A DNA stretch of 64,000 nucleotides from Pseudomonas lalucatii (GCF_018398425.1 NZ_JADPMV010000001.1:2728001-2792000), one strand, 5' to 3'. Numbered from the stretch's first letter, positions 30,910-40,467 are shown. Notes: a model not told the origin generated them from the letters alone. Program-made: numbers and translations.

Positions 30910-32499
30910 ATGAGTGCAGTGATCGACCAGGGTCATGCCGCGCATGACCACCACCATGGCCCGGCCAAGGGCTTGATGCGCTGGGTACTGACCACCAACC
31001 ACAAGGACATCGGCACCATGTACCTGTGGTTCAGCTTCGCCATGTTCCTGCTGGGCGGGTCCATGGCCATGGTGATCCGCGCCGAACTGTTCCAGCCCGG
31101 GCTGCAGATCGTGCAGCCGGAGTTCTTCAACCAGATGACCACCATGCACGGCCTGATCATGGTCTTCGGCGCGGTGATGCCGGCCTTCGTCGGCCTGGCC
31201 AACTGGATGATCCCGCTGATGATCGGCGCGCCGGACATGGCCCTGCCGCGGATGAACAACTTCAGCTTCTGGCTGCTGCCGGCGGCCTTCGGCCTGCTGG
31301 TCAGCACCCTGTTCAGCGCCGGCGGCGGGCCCAACTTCGGCTGGACCTTCTATGCGCCGCTGTCCACCACCTATGCGCCGGAATCGGTGACCTTCTTCAT
31401 CTTCGCCGTGCACCTGATGGGCATCAGCTCGATCATGGGGGCGATCAACGTGGTCGCCACCATCCTCAACCTGCGCGCCCCGGGCATGACCCTGATGAAG
31501 ATGCCGCTGTTCGTCTGGACCTGGCTGATCACCGCCTTCCTGCTGATCGCGGTGATGCCGGTGCTGGCCGGTTGCGTGACCATGATGCTGATGGACATCC
31601 ACTTCGGCACCAGCTTCTTCAGTGCCGCCGGTGGCGGCGACCCGGTGCTGTTCCAGCACGTGTTCTGGTTCTTCGGCCACCCCGAGGTGTACATCATGAT
31701 CCTGCCGGCGTTCGGCGCGGTCAGCGCGATCATCCCGGCCTTCGCCCGCAAGCCGCTGTTCGGCTACACCTCGATGGTCTACGCCACGGCGTCCATCGCC
31801 TTCCTGTCGTTCATCGTCTGGGCCCACCACATGTTCACCGTCGGCATCCCGCTGACCGGCGAGCTGTTCTTCATGTACGCCACCATGCTGATCGCCGTGC
31901 CCACCGGGGTGAAGGTGTTCAACTGGGCCAGCACCATGTGGCAGGGCGCCATGACCTTCGAGACGCCCATGCTGTTCTCGGTGGCCTTCGTCATCCTCTT
32001 CACCATCGGCGGCTTCTCCGGGCTGATGCTGGCCATCGCCCCGGCGGACTTCCAGTACCACGACACCTACTTCGTGGTGGCGCACTTCCACTACGTGCTG
32101 GTGCCGGGGGCGATCTTCGGCATCTTCGCCTCGGTCTACTACTGGCTGCCCAAGTGGACCGGGCGCATGTACGACGAGACCCTCGGCAAGCTGCATTTCT
32201 GGATGAGCTTCATCGGCATGAACCTGGCGTTCTTCCCCATGCACTTCGTCGGCCTGGCCGGCATGCCGCGGCGCATTCCCGACTACAACATGATGTTCGC
32301 CAACTTCAACATGGTCTCCTCGATCGGCGCCTTCATGTTCGGCGCCACCCAGTTGCTGTTCCTGTTCATCGTCATCAAGTGCATCCGCGGCGGCGCACCG
32401 GCGGCGGCCAAACCCTGGGACGGCGCCGAGGGGCTGGAGTGGAGCGTGCCGTCGCCGGCGCCCTACCACACCTTCCAGACCCCGCCGGAAGTGAAGTAG
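30910..32499 (+). CDS. coxA: cytochrome c oxidase subunit I
   Basis: The 529-residue protein has 12 membrane helices and carries heme a, heme a3 and CuB. Visible ligands are the helix II His in TTMHGLIMVFG, HPEVYIMILPAFG with the crosslinked His-Tyr pair, WAHHMF (CuB) and HFHYVLVPG (heme ligands). The N-terminus carries a His-rich stretch (HAAHDHHHGP). ATG 30910, 4 nt after the coxB stop. Confidence 0.97.
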   Translation: MSAVIDQGHAAHDHHHGPAKGLMRWVLTTNHKDIGTMYLWFSFAMFLLGGSMAMVIRAELFQPGLQIVQPEFFNQMTTMHGLIMVFGAVMPAFVGLANWMIPLMIGAPDMALPRMNNFSFWLLPAAFGLLVSTLFSAGGGPNFGWTFYAPLSTTYAPESVTFFIFAVHLMGISSIMGAINVVATILNLRAPGMTLMKMPLFVWTWLITAFLLIAVMPVLAGCVTMMLMDIHFGTSFFSAAGGGDPVLFQHVFWFFGHPEVYIMILPAFGAVSAIIPAFARKPLFGYTSMVYATASIAFLSFIVWAHHMFTVGIPLTGELFFMYATMLIAVPTGVKVFNWASTMWQGAMTFETPMLFSVAFVILFTIGGFSGLMLAIAPADFQYHDTYFVVAHFHYVLVPGAIFGIFASVYYWLPKWTGRMYDETLGKLHFWMSFIGMNLAFFPMHFVGLAGMPRRIPDYNMMFANFNMVSSIGAFMFGATQLLFLFIVIKCIRGGAPAAAKPWDGAEGLEWSVPSPAPYHTFQTPPEVK

Positions 32500-32510
32500 G
32501 GGGCCTGGAC

Positions 32511-33059
32511 ATGAGCGAGGCCATGGGAACCCGTCGCCTGGTCCAGCGCCTGCTGCTGCTGGTGGCCGTCATGTTCGGCTTCGGTTTCGCCCTGGTGCCG
32601 ATCTACGACGTCATGTGCCAGGCCTTCGGCATCAACGGCAAGACCGCCGGTGCCTACCAGGGCACCCAGGTGGTGGACGAAATGCGCCAGGTGCGCCTGC
32701 AGTTCCTCGCCACCAACGCCGCCGGCATGGTCTGGGAGTTTCGCCCGCTGGCCGACGAGATCACGGTGCACCCGGGGGCGAGCCACGAGATGCTGTTCGT
32801 CGCCCACAACCCCACCGATAAGCCGATGACCGCCCAGGCCGTGCCCAGCGTGGCGCCGTCCAAGGCCGCGGCCTATTTCCACAAGACCGAGTGTTTCTGC
32901 TTCACCCAGCAGGTGCTGCAGCCCGGCGAGCGTGTGGAGATGCCGGTGCGCTTCATCGTCGACAAGGACCTACCGCAGGACGTGAAGCACCTGACCCTGG
33001 CCTACACGCTGTTCGATATCACTGCGCGTAAACCGCCTGTCGCCCAGGCGACTCCATAA
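32511..33059 (+). CDS. ctaG: cytochrome c oxidase assembly protein CtaG/Cox11
   Basis: The 182-residue protein has one N-terminal membrane anchor (10–30) and a periplasmic immunoglobulin-like domain. The CFCF copper motif (KTECFCFTQQ) delivers copper to CuB of subunit I. It lies 11 bp after coxA, before coxC as usual. Confidence 0.95.
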   Translation: MSEAMGTRRLVQRLLLLVAVMFGFGFALVPIYDVMCQAFGINGKTAGAYQGTQVVDEMRQVRLQFLATNAAGMVWEFRPLADEITVHPGASHEMLFVAHNPTDKPMTAQAVPSVAPSKAAAYFHKTECFCFTQQVLQPGERVEMPVRFIVDKDLPQDVKHLTLAYTLFDITARKPPVAQATP

Positions 33060-33070
33060 GGAGCACAACA

Positions 33071-33958
33071 ATGTCGAGTCACGAGCAGTACTATGTTCCG
33101 GCCCAGAGCAAGTGGCCGATCATCGCCACCCTCGGCCTGCTGATCTCGGTCTACGGGGTCGGCACCTGGTTCAACGACGTGAAGGCCGAGCGGGCGGACT
33201 CCAACGGCCCGCTGCTCTTCTTCATCGGCAGCCTGTTCCTCGCCTACATGCTGTTCGGCTGGTTCGGCAATGTGATCAGGGAGAGCCGCTCCGGCCTGTA
33301 CAGCGCGCAGATGGACCGCTCGTTCCGCTGGGGCATGAGCTGGTTCATCTTCTCCGAGGTGATGTTCTTCGCCGCCTTCTTCGGCGTGCTGTTCTACGTG
33401 CGCACCTTCGCCGGCCCATGGCTCGGCGGCGAGGGCGACAAGGGCGTGGCCAACATGCTGTGGCCGGGTTTCGAATACACCTGGCCGCTGCTCAACAGCC
33501 CGGACCCCAAGCTCTACCCGGCGCCCAGCGGGATCATCAGTCCCTGGGAGCTGCCGCTGCTCAACACCGTGCTGCTGGTGACCTCCAGCTTCACCCTGAC
33601 CTTCGCCCACCACGCCCTGCGCAAGAACCAGCGCAAGCCGCTGAAACTCTGGCTGGCGCTGACCATTGCGCTGGGGGTGGCCTTCCTGGTGTTCCAGGCC
33701 GAGGAATACATTCATGCCTACACCGAGCTGGGCCTGACCCTGGGCTCGGGCATCTACGGCGCGACCTTCTTCATGCTCACCGGCTTCCACGGCGCCCACG
33801 TGACCCTGGGAGCCATAATGCTGACGGTCATGCTGGTGCGCATCCTGCGCGGGCACTTCAGTCCCGATCAGCACTTCGGCTTCGAGGCGGCCGCCTGGTA
33901 CTGGCACTTCGTCGACGTGGTGTGGATCGGTCTGTTCACCTTCGTCTATGTGCTGTGA
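33071..33958 (+). CDS. coxC: cytochrome c oxidase subunit III
   Basis: The 295-residue integral membrane protein has seven helices; the conserved Glu/His-rich helix reads VFQAEEYIHAYTE and the last part is GFHGAHVTLG through AWYWHFVDVVWIGLF. It has no redox centre and stabilises the oxidase and its proton uptake. The ribosome site AAGGAG precedes ATG 33071. Confidence 0.96.
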   Translation: MSSHEQYYVPAQSKWPIIATLGLLISVYGVGTWFNDVKAERADSNGPLLFFIGSLFLAYMLFGWFGNVIRESRSGLYSAQMDRSFRWGMSWFIFSEVMFFAAFFGVLFYVRTFAGPWLGGEGDKGVANMLWPGFEYTWPLLNSPDPKLYPAPSGIISPWELPLLNTVLLVTSSFTLTFAHHALRKNQRKPLKLWLALTIALGVAFLVFQAEEYIHAYTELGLTLGSGIYGATFFMLTGFHGAHVTLGAIMLTVMLVRILRGHFSPDQHFGFEAAAWYWHFVDVVWIGLFTFVYVL

Positions 33959-33963
33959 GGTGG

Positions 33964-34167
33964 CTACCAGGTGACCTGGGAGCCCAGCTGGCCGCTGTAG
34001 AAGCCCCAGGCGATCAGGCCGACGGTCAGCGCGGTGAGGGTCACCCGCAGGGTCAGGGCATTGACCAGGCGCGAGCTGCGGCCCTCGTCCTTGACCAGGA
34101 AGAACAGGCCGCTGAACAGGCTGGCCAGGGTGGCCAGCAGCAGGAGGACGATGGCGACCTTGAGCAT
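33964..34167 (-). CDS. twin-transmembrane small protein (DUF2909)
   Basis: The 67-residue protein has two membrane helices (4–24 and 38–60) joined by a short charged loop (KDEGRSSR). It is encoded on the strand opposite to the cox genes, 5 bp from the coxC stop, and recurs at this place in pseudomonads. Function is unknown; association with oxidase assembly is inferred from context. Confidence 0.85.
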   Translation of the reverse strand: MLKVAIVLLLLATLASLFSGLFFLVKDEGRSSRLVNALTLRVTLTALTVGLIAWGFYSGQLGSQVTW

Positions 34168-34241
34168 AGGGAACTCCGGGGCAGGGCAATGCGCGGTAGA
34201 GGCAGTATACCCAAGCGCTTCGCTGTTCTGGCGGGGTGTCC

Positions 34242-34973
34242 ATGAGCGCCTTCCGTCCCGGCCTGCTGCCCAGCCTGGTGGTGATGGCGCTGCTGCCGCT
34301 GTTGCTCGGCCTGGGCCTCTGGCAGCTGACCCGGGCCGAGGAGAAGCGCGCGTTGCTGGCCATGCACGAGTCCCGGCGCCTCGCGGAGCCGGTCACTGTC
34401 GCGCAACTGCAGCGGCGACAGGATCGGGCCTATGTGCGGGTCCGCCTGCACGGGCGCTTCGATGCCGAGCATGGCCTGCTGCTGGACAACCGTATTCGCG
34501 GCGGCCGGGCCGGGGTGGAGGTGCTGCAGCCTTTCTACGACCAGGCCAGTGGCCTGTGGCTGCTGCTCAATCGCGGCTGGCGGCCCTGGCCGGACCGCCG
34601 CGTCGTGCCCGCCTTCACCACGCCAGAGGGGGCCCTGAGCCTGACCGCCTGGGCCTACGTGCCGCCGGGGGAGCCTTTCCAGCTGCCGCGGGGTGCGGAC
34701 GCGCCGGGCTGGCCGCGGCTGGTCACCACGGTCGAGCCCGCGGCCCTGTGGCGCCACCTCGGGCGCGCCGGCCTGCCCCAGGAACTGCGCCTGGAGGCGG
34801 GCCCCGCGACTTTCCAGGCCGACTGGCCGGTGGTCGCCATGAGCCCGGACAAGCACCTGGGTTACGCCGTGCAGTGGTTCGCCCTGGCGGCGGCCCTGCT
34901 CGGCCTGTTTATCTATCTTGGTCTGCATAACGCGCGGGAGACTCGCCATGAACCCAGCCATCGCCCTGCCTGA
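34242..34973 (+). CDS. SURF1-family cytochrome oxidase assembly protein
   Basis: The 243-residue protein has two membrane helices flanking a periplasmic beta domain, the Surf1/Shy1 layout (GLGLWQLTRAEEK at the start, LLLNRGWRPWP in the middle, HLGYAVQWFALA at the end). It helps heme a insertion. ATG 34242 is preferred to GTG 34236. The 3' end overlaps the next gene by 26 bp. Confidence 0.92.
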   Translation: MSAFRPGLLPSLVVMALLPLLLGLGLWQLTRAEEKRALLAMHESRRLAEPVTVAQLQRRQDRAYVRVRLHGRFDAEHGLLLDNRIRGGRAGVEVLQPFYDQASGLWLLLNRGWRPWPDRRVVPAFTTPEGALSLTAWAYVPPGEPFQLPRGADAPGWPRLVTTVEPAALWRHLGRAGLPQELRLEAGPATFQADWPVVAMSPDKHLGYAVQWFALAAALLGLFIYLGLHNARETRHEPSHRPA

Positions 34974-35529
34974 CACCTCGGCCAAGCGCCGGCGGCGTGG
35001 CCGCCTGCAGCTGCTGCTGATCCTGGCCGTGGTCATCGGACCGATGATCCTGGCCAGCGCCATGTACCAGTGGCGCTTCTGGGTGCCGGAGACCCGCAGC
35101 TACCACGGCGAACTGATCGGCACCGGCCAGACCCGCGCCGATCTGGGCGTGACGGCCGAGGAAAGCCGCTGGCAGCTGCTGGTCACCAGCGCGGATGCCT
35201 GCGGGCAGGATTGCCAGCAGCTGGTGTTCCTCGCCCGGCAGATCCATATCGGCCTCAATCGCGACGCCACCCGTGCCGTCCATGGCCTGGCCAGCGGCGC
35301 GGCGCTGGACGCCGACCTGGATGCCAGGCTGCGTCGCGAGTACCCCCAGTTGGGGCGCTATCGCCTGCAACTGCCGATCTACCAGCAGAGCACGCAGCAG
35401 AGCGGTGGCGCCCAGCTGTGGATAGTCGACCCCCATGGCAACCTGGTGCTGCGCTACGACAGTCGCAGCAAGGGCAAAGCCATCCTCGACGACCTACGCT
35501 ATCTGCTGAAGATCTCGCAAATCGGCTAA
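34948..35529 (+). CDS. Sco-like membrane-anchored protein lacking the copper histidine
   Basis: The 193-residue protein has one membrane helix (about 20–41) and then a thioredoxin-like domain. A CxxxC pair is present (Cys85–Cys89 in SADACGQDCQQ), as in SCO1, but where SCO1 has NHSG this protein reads QQSG (around residue 151). The strand LWIVDPHGNLVLRY then matches SCO1. It probably has a thiol or accessory role in CuA maturation rather than classical copper transfer; this is inference. Confidence 0.75.
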   Translation: MNPAIALPDTSAKRRRRGRLQLLLILAVVIGPMILASAMYQWRFWVPETRSYHGELIGTGQTRADLGVTAEESRWQLLVTSADACGQDCQQLVFLARQIHIGLNRDATRAVHGLASGAALDADLDARLRREYPQLGRYRLQLPIYQQSTQQSGGAQLWIVDPHGNLVLRYDSRSKGKAILDDLRYLLKISQIG

Positions 35530-35538
35530 GGACTCGCC

Positions 35539-36591
35539 ATGCACAAACCCGGATACCGACTGGCCCTGTTCGCCACCCTGCTGGCCCTGCTGGTGGTCAT
35601 GCTCGGCGCCTATACCCGGCTCAGCCATGCCGGCCTGGGCTGCCCGGACTGGCCCGGTTGCTACGGTTTTCTCGGCGTGCCGATGAGCGAGCGGAGCCAG
35701 GCCCTGGCCGCGGCGCGTTTCCCCGAGGCGCCGCTGGAAGTGGCCAAGGGCTGGTACGAGATGGTCCATCGCTATTTTGCCGGCGGCCTCGGCCTGGTGA
35801 TCCTCGCCCTGGCGGTACAGGCGCTCGGCCGCCGCGGTACACCGGGCCAGCCGTGCAAGCTGCCGTTGCTGCTGCTCGGCCTGGTGCTGGTGCAGGCCGC
35901 GTTCGGCATGTGGACGGTGACCCTCAAGCTCTGGCCGCAGGTGGTCACCGCCCATCTGCTCGGTGGCTTCGCCACCCTCAGCCTGCTGTTCCTGCTGACG
36001 CTGCGGCTGTCCGGCGCGGTCGCCCCCCTGTCCGCAGCGCCGGCGCCGCTGCGCGGCCTGGCCGCGTTCGCCCTGCTCCTGGTGATCGGCCAGGTCGCCC
36101 TCGGCGGCTGGGTCAGCAGCAACTACGCGGCGGTCGCCTGTGTCGACCTGCCGACCTGCCACGGCCAGTGGTGGCCGGCCATGGATTTCGCCAATGGCTT
36201 CCACCTGACCCAGCACATAGGCCCGAACTACCTCGGCGGCCAGCTCGACAGCGACGCGCGCACCGCCATTCACATGAGCCACCGTCTGGGCGCCGTGCTG
36301 GTCGGCCTGACCCTGCTGCTGCTGGCCTGGCGACTGCGCGCCGCCGGAGCCGCTCGCCTGGCCGCCCTGCTGGTGCTGGCCCTGGGCCTGCAGCTGACTC
36401 TGGGCATCAGCAACGTGCTGCTGCACCTGCCGCTGGCCGTGGCGGTGGCGCACAACGCCGGCGGTGCCGGGCTGCTGCTGTGCCTGGTGCTGATCAACTA
36501 CCGCCTGCACCTGGCGGCCGCGGCGAGGTGCCGGGTGCAGGGCGAGGCACGACCGTCCAGTCGCGGGCTGCGAGCGCTGCCGAGCGAATAA
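35539..36591 (+). CDS. ctaA: heme A synthase (CtaA/Cox15)
   Basis: The 350-residue eight-helix membrane protein converts heme O to heme A. The four heme-ligating histidines are visible in [20 protein letters not shown] and HNAGG. A cysteine pair occurs in the extracytoplasmic loop ([13 protein letters not shown]). It lies 9 bp after the Sco-like gene. Confidence 0.95.
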   Translation: MHKPGYRLALFATLLALLVVMLGAYTRLSHAGLGCPDWPGCYGFLGVPMSERSQALAAARFPEAPLEVAKGWYEMVHRYFAGGLGLVILALAVQALGRRGTPGQPCKLPLLLLGLVLVQAAFGMWTVTLKLWPQVVTAHLLGGFATLSLLFLLTLRLSGAVAPLSAAPAPLRGLAAFALLLVIGQVALGGWVSSNYAAVACVDLPTCHGQWWPAMDFANGFHLTQHIGPNYLGGQLDSDARTAIHMSHRLGAVLVGLTLLLLAWRLRAAGAARLAALLVLALGLQLTLGISNVLLHLPLAVAVAHNAGGAGLLLCLVLINYRLHLAAAARCRVQGEARPSSRGLRALPSE

Positions 36592-36616
36592 CCAGAACGA
36601 TCGAGGAGAAATGCCG

Positions 36617-37516
36617 ATGGCTACCCTATTGCGCAAGCAACACGTCCACGCCGGCTGGCGCGACTACCTGGAGCTGACCAAGCCCAGGGTGGTACTGCTG
36701 ATGCTGATCACCTCCCTGGTCGGCATGTTTCTCGCCACCCGCGCCGGGGTGCCCTGGACGGTGCTGGTCTTCGGCAACCTGGGCATCGGCCTGTGTGCCG
36801 GCGCGGCGGCGGCGGTCAACCATGTGGTGGATCGACGCATCGACTCGATCATGGCGCGTACCCACAAGCGCCCGTTGGCCGAGGGCCGCGTCTCACCGGC
36901 CGCGGCGCTGAGCTTCGCCCTGCTGCTGGCGGTGGCCGGCCTGGCGCTGCTGCTGGCCTTCACCAACCCCTTGGCGGCCTGGCTGACCCTGGCCTCGCTG
37001 CTCGGCTATGCGGTGATCTACACCGGCTTCCTCAAGCGCGCCACGCCGCAGAACATCGTCATCGGCGGCCTGGCCGGGGCCGCGCCGCCGCTGCTCGGCT
37101 GGGTCGCCGTGACCGGCCACATGAGTGCCGAACCGCTGCTGTTGGTGCTGATCATCTTCGCCTGGACCCCGCCGCATTTCTGGGCCCTGGCCATCCACCG
37201 CAAGGCCGAGTACGCCAAGGCCGACATCCCCATGCTGCCGGTGACCCACGGCGAGCACTACACCAAGGTGCACATCCTGCTCTACACCTGCGTGATGTTC
37301 GCGGTGACCCTGCTGCCCTACGCCATCCACATGAGCGGCCTGCTCTACCTGGTCTGCGCCGTCGCCCTGGGCCTGCGCTTTCTGCACTGGGCCTGGGTGT
37401 TGTACCGTGACAGCCGGCCGCACGCGGCGATCAACACCTTCAAGTACAGTATCTGGTACCTGTTCCTGCTGTTCATCGCTTTGCTGGCCGATCACTACCT
37501 GCTGCTCAACCTGTAA
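36617..37516 (+). CDS. ctaB: protoheme IX farnesyltransferase (heme O synthase)
   Basis: The 299-residue UbiA-family prenyltransferase converts heme B to heme O. Both Asp-rich motifs can be seen ([20 protein letters not shown] and the later [15 protein letters not shown]). ATG 36617 is preferred to ATG 36611, because the GAGGAG ribosome site at 36602 is too close to the latter. Confidence 0.95.
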   Translation: MATLLRKQHVHAGWRDYLELTKPRVVLLMLITSLVGMFLATRAGVPWTVLVFGNLGIGLCAGAAAAVNHVVDRRIDSIMARTHKRPLAEGRVSPAAALSFALLLAVAGLALLLAFTNPLAAWLTLASLLGYAVIYTGFLKRATPQNIVIGGLAGAAPPLLGWVAVTGHMSAEPLLLVLIIFAWTPPHFWALAIHRKAEYAKADIPMLPVTHGEHYTKVHILLYTCVMFAVTLLPYAIHMSGLLYLVCAVALGLRFLHWAWVLYRDSRPHAAINTFKYSIWYLFLLFIALLADHYLLLNL

Positions 37517-37528
37517 ATCGTTGGTGTC

Positions 37529-38164
37529 ATGACCCGTACCCAGAAAACCGTCTTCATCCTCGTCGCCGTCGTCGCCCTGGTCCTCGGCCTGACCGTCAAC
37601 AAGGTGCTGACCAGCCAGGGCCAGGCCGACCCCACCGCCCTGCTCGACGCCGGCATCGTGCTGCTGCCGCAGAGCCGCGACCTGCCCGAGCTGAGCCTGG
37701 TCGACCAGGACGGCCAGGCGTTCAGGGTCGACCAACTCGAGGAGCAGTGGAGCCTGCTGTTCTTCGGCTACACCTTCTGCCCGGACATCTGCCCGGCCAC
37801 CCTCGCCGAGCTGCGCCAGCTGCGCACCCTGTTGCCGGCGGAGGCGCGGGCCAACCTGCGGGTGGTACTGGTCAGCGTCGACCCCCAGCGCGACACGCCG
37901 GAGCAGCTGAAGAAGTACCTGGGCTATTTCGACGCCGAGTTCATCGGCCTGACCGGCGAGCCGGAGGCCATCCAGAAGTTGGCCAACGCGGTGAGCATTC
38001 CCTACATCCCGGCCGACACCAGCGAAGAGAACTACACCGTCAACCACAGCGGCAACCTGGTGATCATCGGCCCGGACGGCACCCAGCGCGGCTTTATCCG
38101 CGCGCCGCTGAAGAACGCCAAGCTCGCCGCGCAGCTGCCCGCGCTGCTCAAGCCGGCCGGCTGA
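37529..38164 (+). CDS. SCO1/SenC copper chaperone
   Basis: The 211-residue protein has an N-terminal anchor (8–27) and a thioredoxin-like domain with the copper site Cys84–Cys88 (FCPDICP) and His173 (VNHSG). It delivers copper to CuA of CoxB and closes the oxidase assembly cluster. Confidence 0.95.
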   Translation: MTRTQKTVFILVAVVALVLGLTVNKVLTSQGQADPTALLDAGIVLLPQSRDLPELSLVDQDGQAFRVDQLEEQWSLLFFGYTFCPDICPATLAELRQLRTLLPAEARANLRVVLVSVDPQRDTPEQLKKYLGYFDAEFIGLTGEPEAIQKLANAVSIPYIPADTSEENYTVNHSGNLVIIGPDGTQRGFIRAPLKNAKLAAQLPALLKPAG

Positions 38165-38173
38165 CTCGGCAAC

Positions 38174-38194
38174 GGCCGCGCACGCGGCGCGGCC
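38174..38194. terminator. hairpin between convergent senC and the VOC gene
   Basis: GGCCGCG (38174–38180) pairs with CGCGGCC (38188–38194); no T-tract. It lies in the 40-bp gap between two convergent stops. Confidence 0.45.
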
Positions 38195-38204
38195 TGGCGC
38201 TCGG

Positions 38205-38630
38205 CTACTTGGCGAACAGCTGGTCGATGTCCCTGAACGCCTTGAACTCCAGGGCGTTGCCGCAGGGGTCGAGGAGGAACAGGGTGGCCTGCTCGCCCAC
38301 CTGACCCTGAAAGCGCACATGAGGCTCGATGACGAAGCGGGTGCCCCGGGCGACCAGGCGCTCGGCCAGGCGCTGCCAGTCATCCCAGGCCAGCACCACG
38401 CCGAAATGCGGCACCGGCACGTCGTGGCCGTCCACCGGGTTGCTGTGGGCGGCTTCCTGCTGCGCCATCTTCGGTGCCTGATGGATCACCAGCTGGTGGC
38501 CGAAGAAATCGAAATCCACCCACTGCGCACTGCTGCGCCCTTCGGCGCAGCCGAACAGCTCGCCGTAGAAGCGTCGGGCGGCAGCCAGATCGAAGACGGG
38601 AATGGCCAGATGGAAGGGCGCGAGTGGCAT
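38205..38630 (-). CDS. VOC-family (glyoxalase/dioxygenase fold) protein
   Basis: The 141-residue protein opens with the family signature [23 protein letters not shown] and closes with [16 protein letters not shown]. Metal ligand candidates are His in FHLAIP, His in PHFGVV and Glu in ALEFK. The start ATG 38630 is chosen at the conserved N-terminus. It is divergent from a LysR gene, which probably controls it. Confidence 0.85.
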   Translation of the reverse strand: MPLAPFHLAIPVFDLAAARRFYGELFGCAEGRSSAQWVDFDFFGHQLVIHQAPKMAQQEAAHSNPVDGHDVPVPHFGVVLAWDDWQRLAERLVARGTRFVIEPHVRFQGQVGEQATLFLLDPCGNALEFKAFRDIDQLFAK

Positions 38631-38741
38631 GGCGAGGCTCCTTGAGGGGCTATGTCCGCTCCATTCTAGTAACGACGAAATCGATTGAAAGCGAATATCC
38701 TTGTGCGCGAGCACAAAAGAAATCGATCAGTCGAGGTGGCG

Positions 38742-39623
38742 ATGCTGCGCGAGCTGAAAACCTTCCTGATGGTCGCCCGGCAGGGTACCTTCGCCGCCGC
38801 CGGCCAGCACCTGGGCCTGACCCAGTCGGCGGTCAGCGCGCAGATGCGCGTGCTGGAACAGCACCTCGGCGTGCGCCTGTTCGACCGCAGCGGCCGCGCC
38901 GCCGTACTCAACGCCGCCGGGCGGCATGCCCTGCCGCTGGCCGAGCAGATACTCGCGCTCTACGGGCAGATGGCGCAGCCCACGGCCCTGGCCGAGTGGC
39001 AGGGCGAACTGCGCGTTGGCGCCATCGCCACGGTGCAGACCGGTCTGCTGCCCGAGGCCCTGCCGCGCTTTCGCGCCGCCGCGCCGCGGGTCGAGCTGAA
39101 GCTGGTGCCGGGGGTGTCGCTGCACCTGCTGAGCCAGGTGGATGCCGGCGAGCTGGACCTGGCGCTGCTGATCAGACCGCCGTTCGAGTTGCCCAAGGAA
39201 CTGCTGCAAGTCGGCCTGGCCCGGGAGCCCTTCGTGTTGATCGCGCCGCTGGGCGTCGAGGGCGATGAGCCCCTGCGCCTGCTCGCCGAGCAGCCCTTCG
39301 TGCGCTACGACCGTGCCTCCTTCGGCGGCCGGCGGGTCAGCCAGTTCCTCCGCGAGCAACGCCTGGAGGTGCGCGAGACCCTGGAACTGGACGAGCTGGA
39401 GGCCATCGTGCGCATGGTCGAGTGCGGCCTCGGGGTGTCGCTCATCCCCCGCGCCGGCCTGTGGCTGCAGCGGCCGGCGCAACTGCGGGTGATCGAACTG
39501 GGTCCGCTGACCTTCCACCGCGAACTGGTCGCGGTCATGCGCCGGGCCCAGCGCCAGCCGGCGCTGGAGTGTCTGTTGGCGTGTCTGCGGCCGCAGGCTG
39601 GCGGGGATCTCTCCGGGCCCTGA
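38742..39623 (+). CDS. LysR-family transcriptional regulator
   Basis: The 293-residue protein has a typical N-terminal helix-turn-helix (LKTFLMVARQGTFAAAGQHLGLTQSAVSAQMRVLE) and effector domain (GELRVGAIATVQTGLLPEALPRF, LDLALLIRPP). It is divergent from the VOC gene across 111 bp, so that gene is its likely target. The effector is unknown. Confidence 0.9.
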   Translation: MLRELKTFLMVARQGTFAAAGQHLGLTQSAVSAQMRVLEQHLGVRLFDRSGRAAVLNAAGRHALPLAEQILALYGQMAQPTALAEWQGELRVGAIATVQTGLLPEALPRFRAAAPRVELKLVPGVSLHLLSQVDAGELDLALLIRPPFELPKELLQVGLAREPFVLIAPLGVEGDEPLRLLAEQPFVRYDRASFGGRRVSQFLREQRLEVRETLELDELEAIVRMVECGLGVSLIPRAGLWLQRPAQLRVIELGPLTFHRELVAVMRRAQRQPALECLLACLRPQAGGDLSGP

Positions 39624-39647
39624 CGGCGCGCGGCGCGCAGAAGCGAC

Positions 39648-39670
39648 GAGCCCCGCACTAGGCGGGGCTC
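39648..39670. terminator. hairpin between the LysR gene and metQ
   Basis: GAGCCCCGC (39648–39656) and GCGGGGCTC (39662–39670) form a 9-bp stem between convergent genes. No strong T-tract follows on either strand. Confidence 0.6.
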
Positions 39671-39696
39671 GGCATGACGTGAGAGCGGCGGGCGGC

Positions 39697-40467
39697 TTAG
39701 AAGGCCGGCACCACGGCGCCCTGGTACTTCTCGGCGATGAAGGCCTTCACCTCGGCGCTGTTCAGCGCCTTGGCCAGCTTCTGCAGGGCGACGCCGTCCT
39801 TGTTGTCGGCACGGGCCACCAGGATGTTGACGTAGGGCGAGTCGCTGCCCTCGATGGCCAGGGCGTCCTGGGTCGGGTTGAGCTTGGCTTCCAGGGCGTA
39901 GTTGGTGTTGATCAGCGCCAGGTCGACCTGGTTCAGCACCCGCGGCAGGGTCGCCGCTTCCAGTTCACGCACCTTGATGGCCTTGGGGTTCTCGGCGATG
40001 TCCTTGGGTGTGGCGAGGATGTTGCCGGCGTCCTTGAGCTTGATCACCCCGGCCTTCTGCAGCAGCAGCAGGGCGCGGCCGCCGTTGGTGGCGTCGTTGG
40101 GAATCACCACCTGGGCGCCCTCGGGCAGGGCGTCGAGGCTCTTGTGCTTGCCGGAATAGGCGCCGAAGGGCTCGACGTGCACGCCGGCGACGGCCACCAG
40201 CTCGGTACCACGGCTCTTGTTGAACTCGTCGAGGTAGGGCTGGTGCTGGAAGAAGTTGGCGTCCAGGCGCTTCTCGGCCACCTGCACGTTGGGCTGCACG
40301 TAGTCGGTGAAGACCTTGATCTCCAGCTCGACGCCGTCCTTGGCCAGGGCCGGCTTGACGAACTCGAGGATCTCCGCGTGAGGCACCGCGGTGGCGGCGA
40401 CGCTGAGGCTCTCCGCCTGGGCGGACAGGGCGGCGAAGGCCGCGGCGGCAACTAGCAGTTTTTTCAT
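39697..40467 (-). CDS. metQ: methionine ABC transporter binding protein (NlpA/MetQ family)
   Basis: The 256-residue protein has a signal peptide (1–18, AALSAQA) but no lipobox Cys, so it is probably a soluble periplasmic protein, unlike the lipoprotein MetQ of E. coli. The NlpA family features are HAEILEFVKPALAKDGVELEIKVF, NFFQHQPYLDEFN and the ALINTNYA segment. Last gene of metNIQ. Confidence 0.9.
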   Translation of the reverse strand: MKKLLVAAAAFAALSAQAESLSVAATAVPHAEILEFVKPALAKDGVELEIKVFTDYVQPNVQVAEKRLDANFFQHQPYLDEFNKSRGTELVAVAGVHVEPFGAYSGKHKSLDALPEGAQVVIPNDATNGGRALLLLQKAGVIKLKDAGNILATPKDIAENPKAIKVRELEAATLPRVLNQVDLALINTNYALEAKLNPTQDALAIEGSDSPYVNILVARADNKDGVALQKLAKALNSAEVKAFIAEKYQGAVVPAF

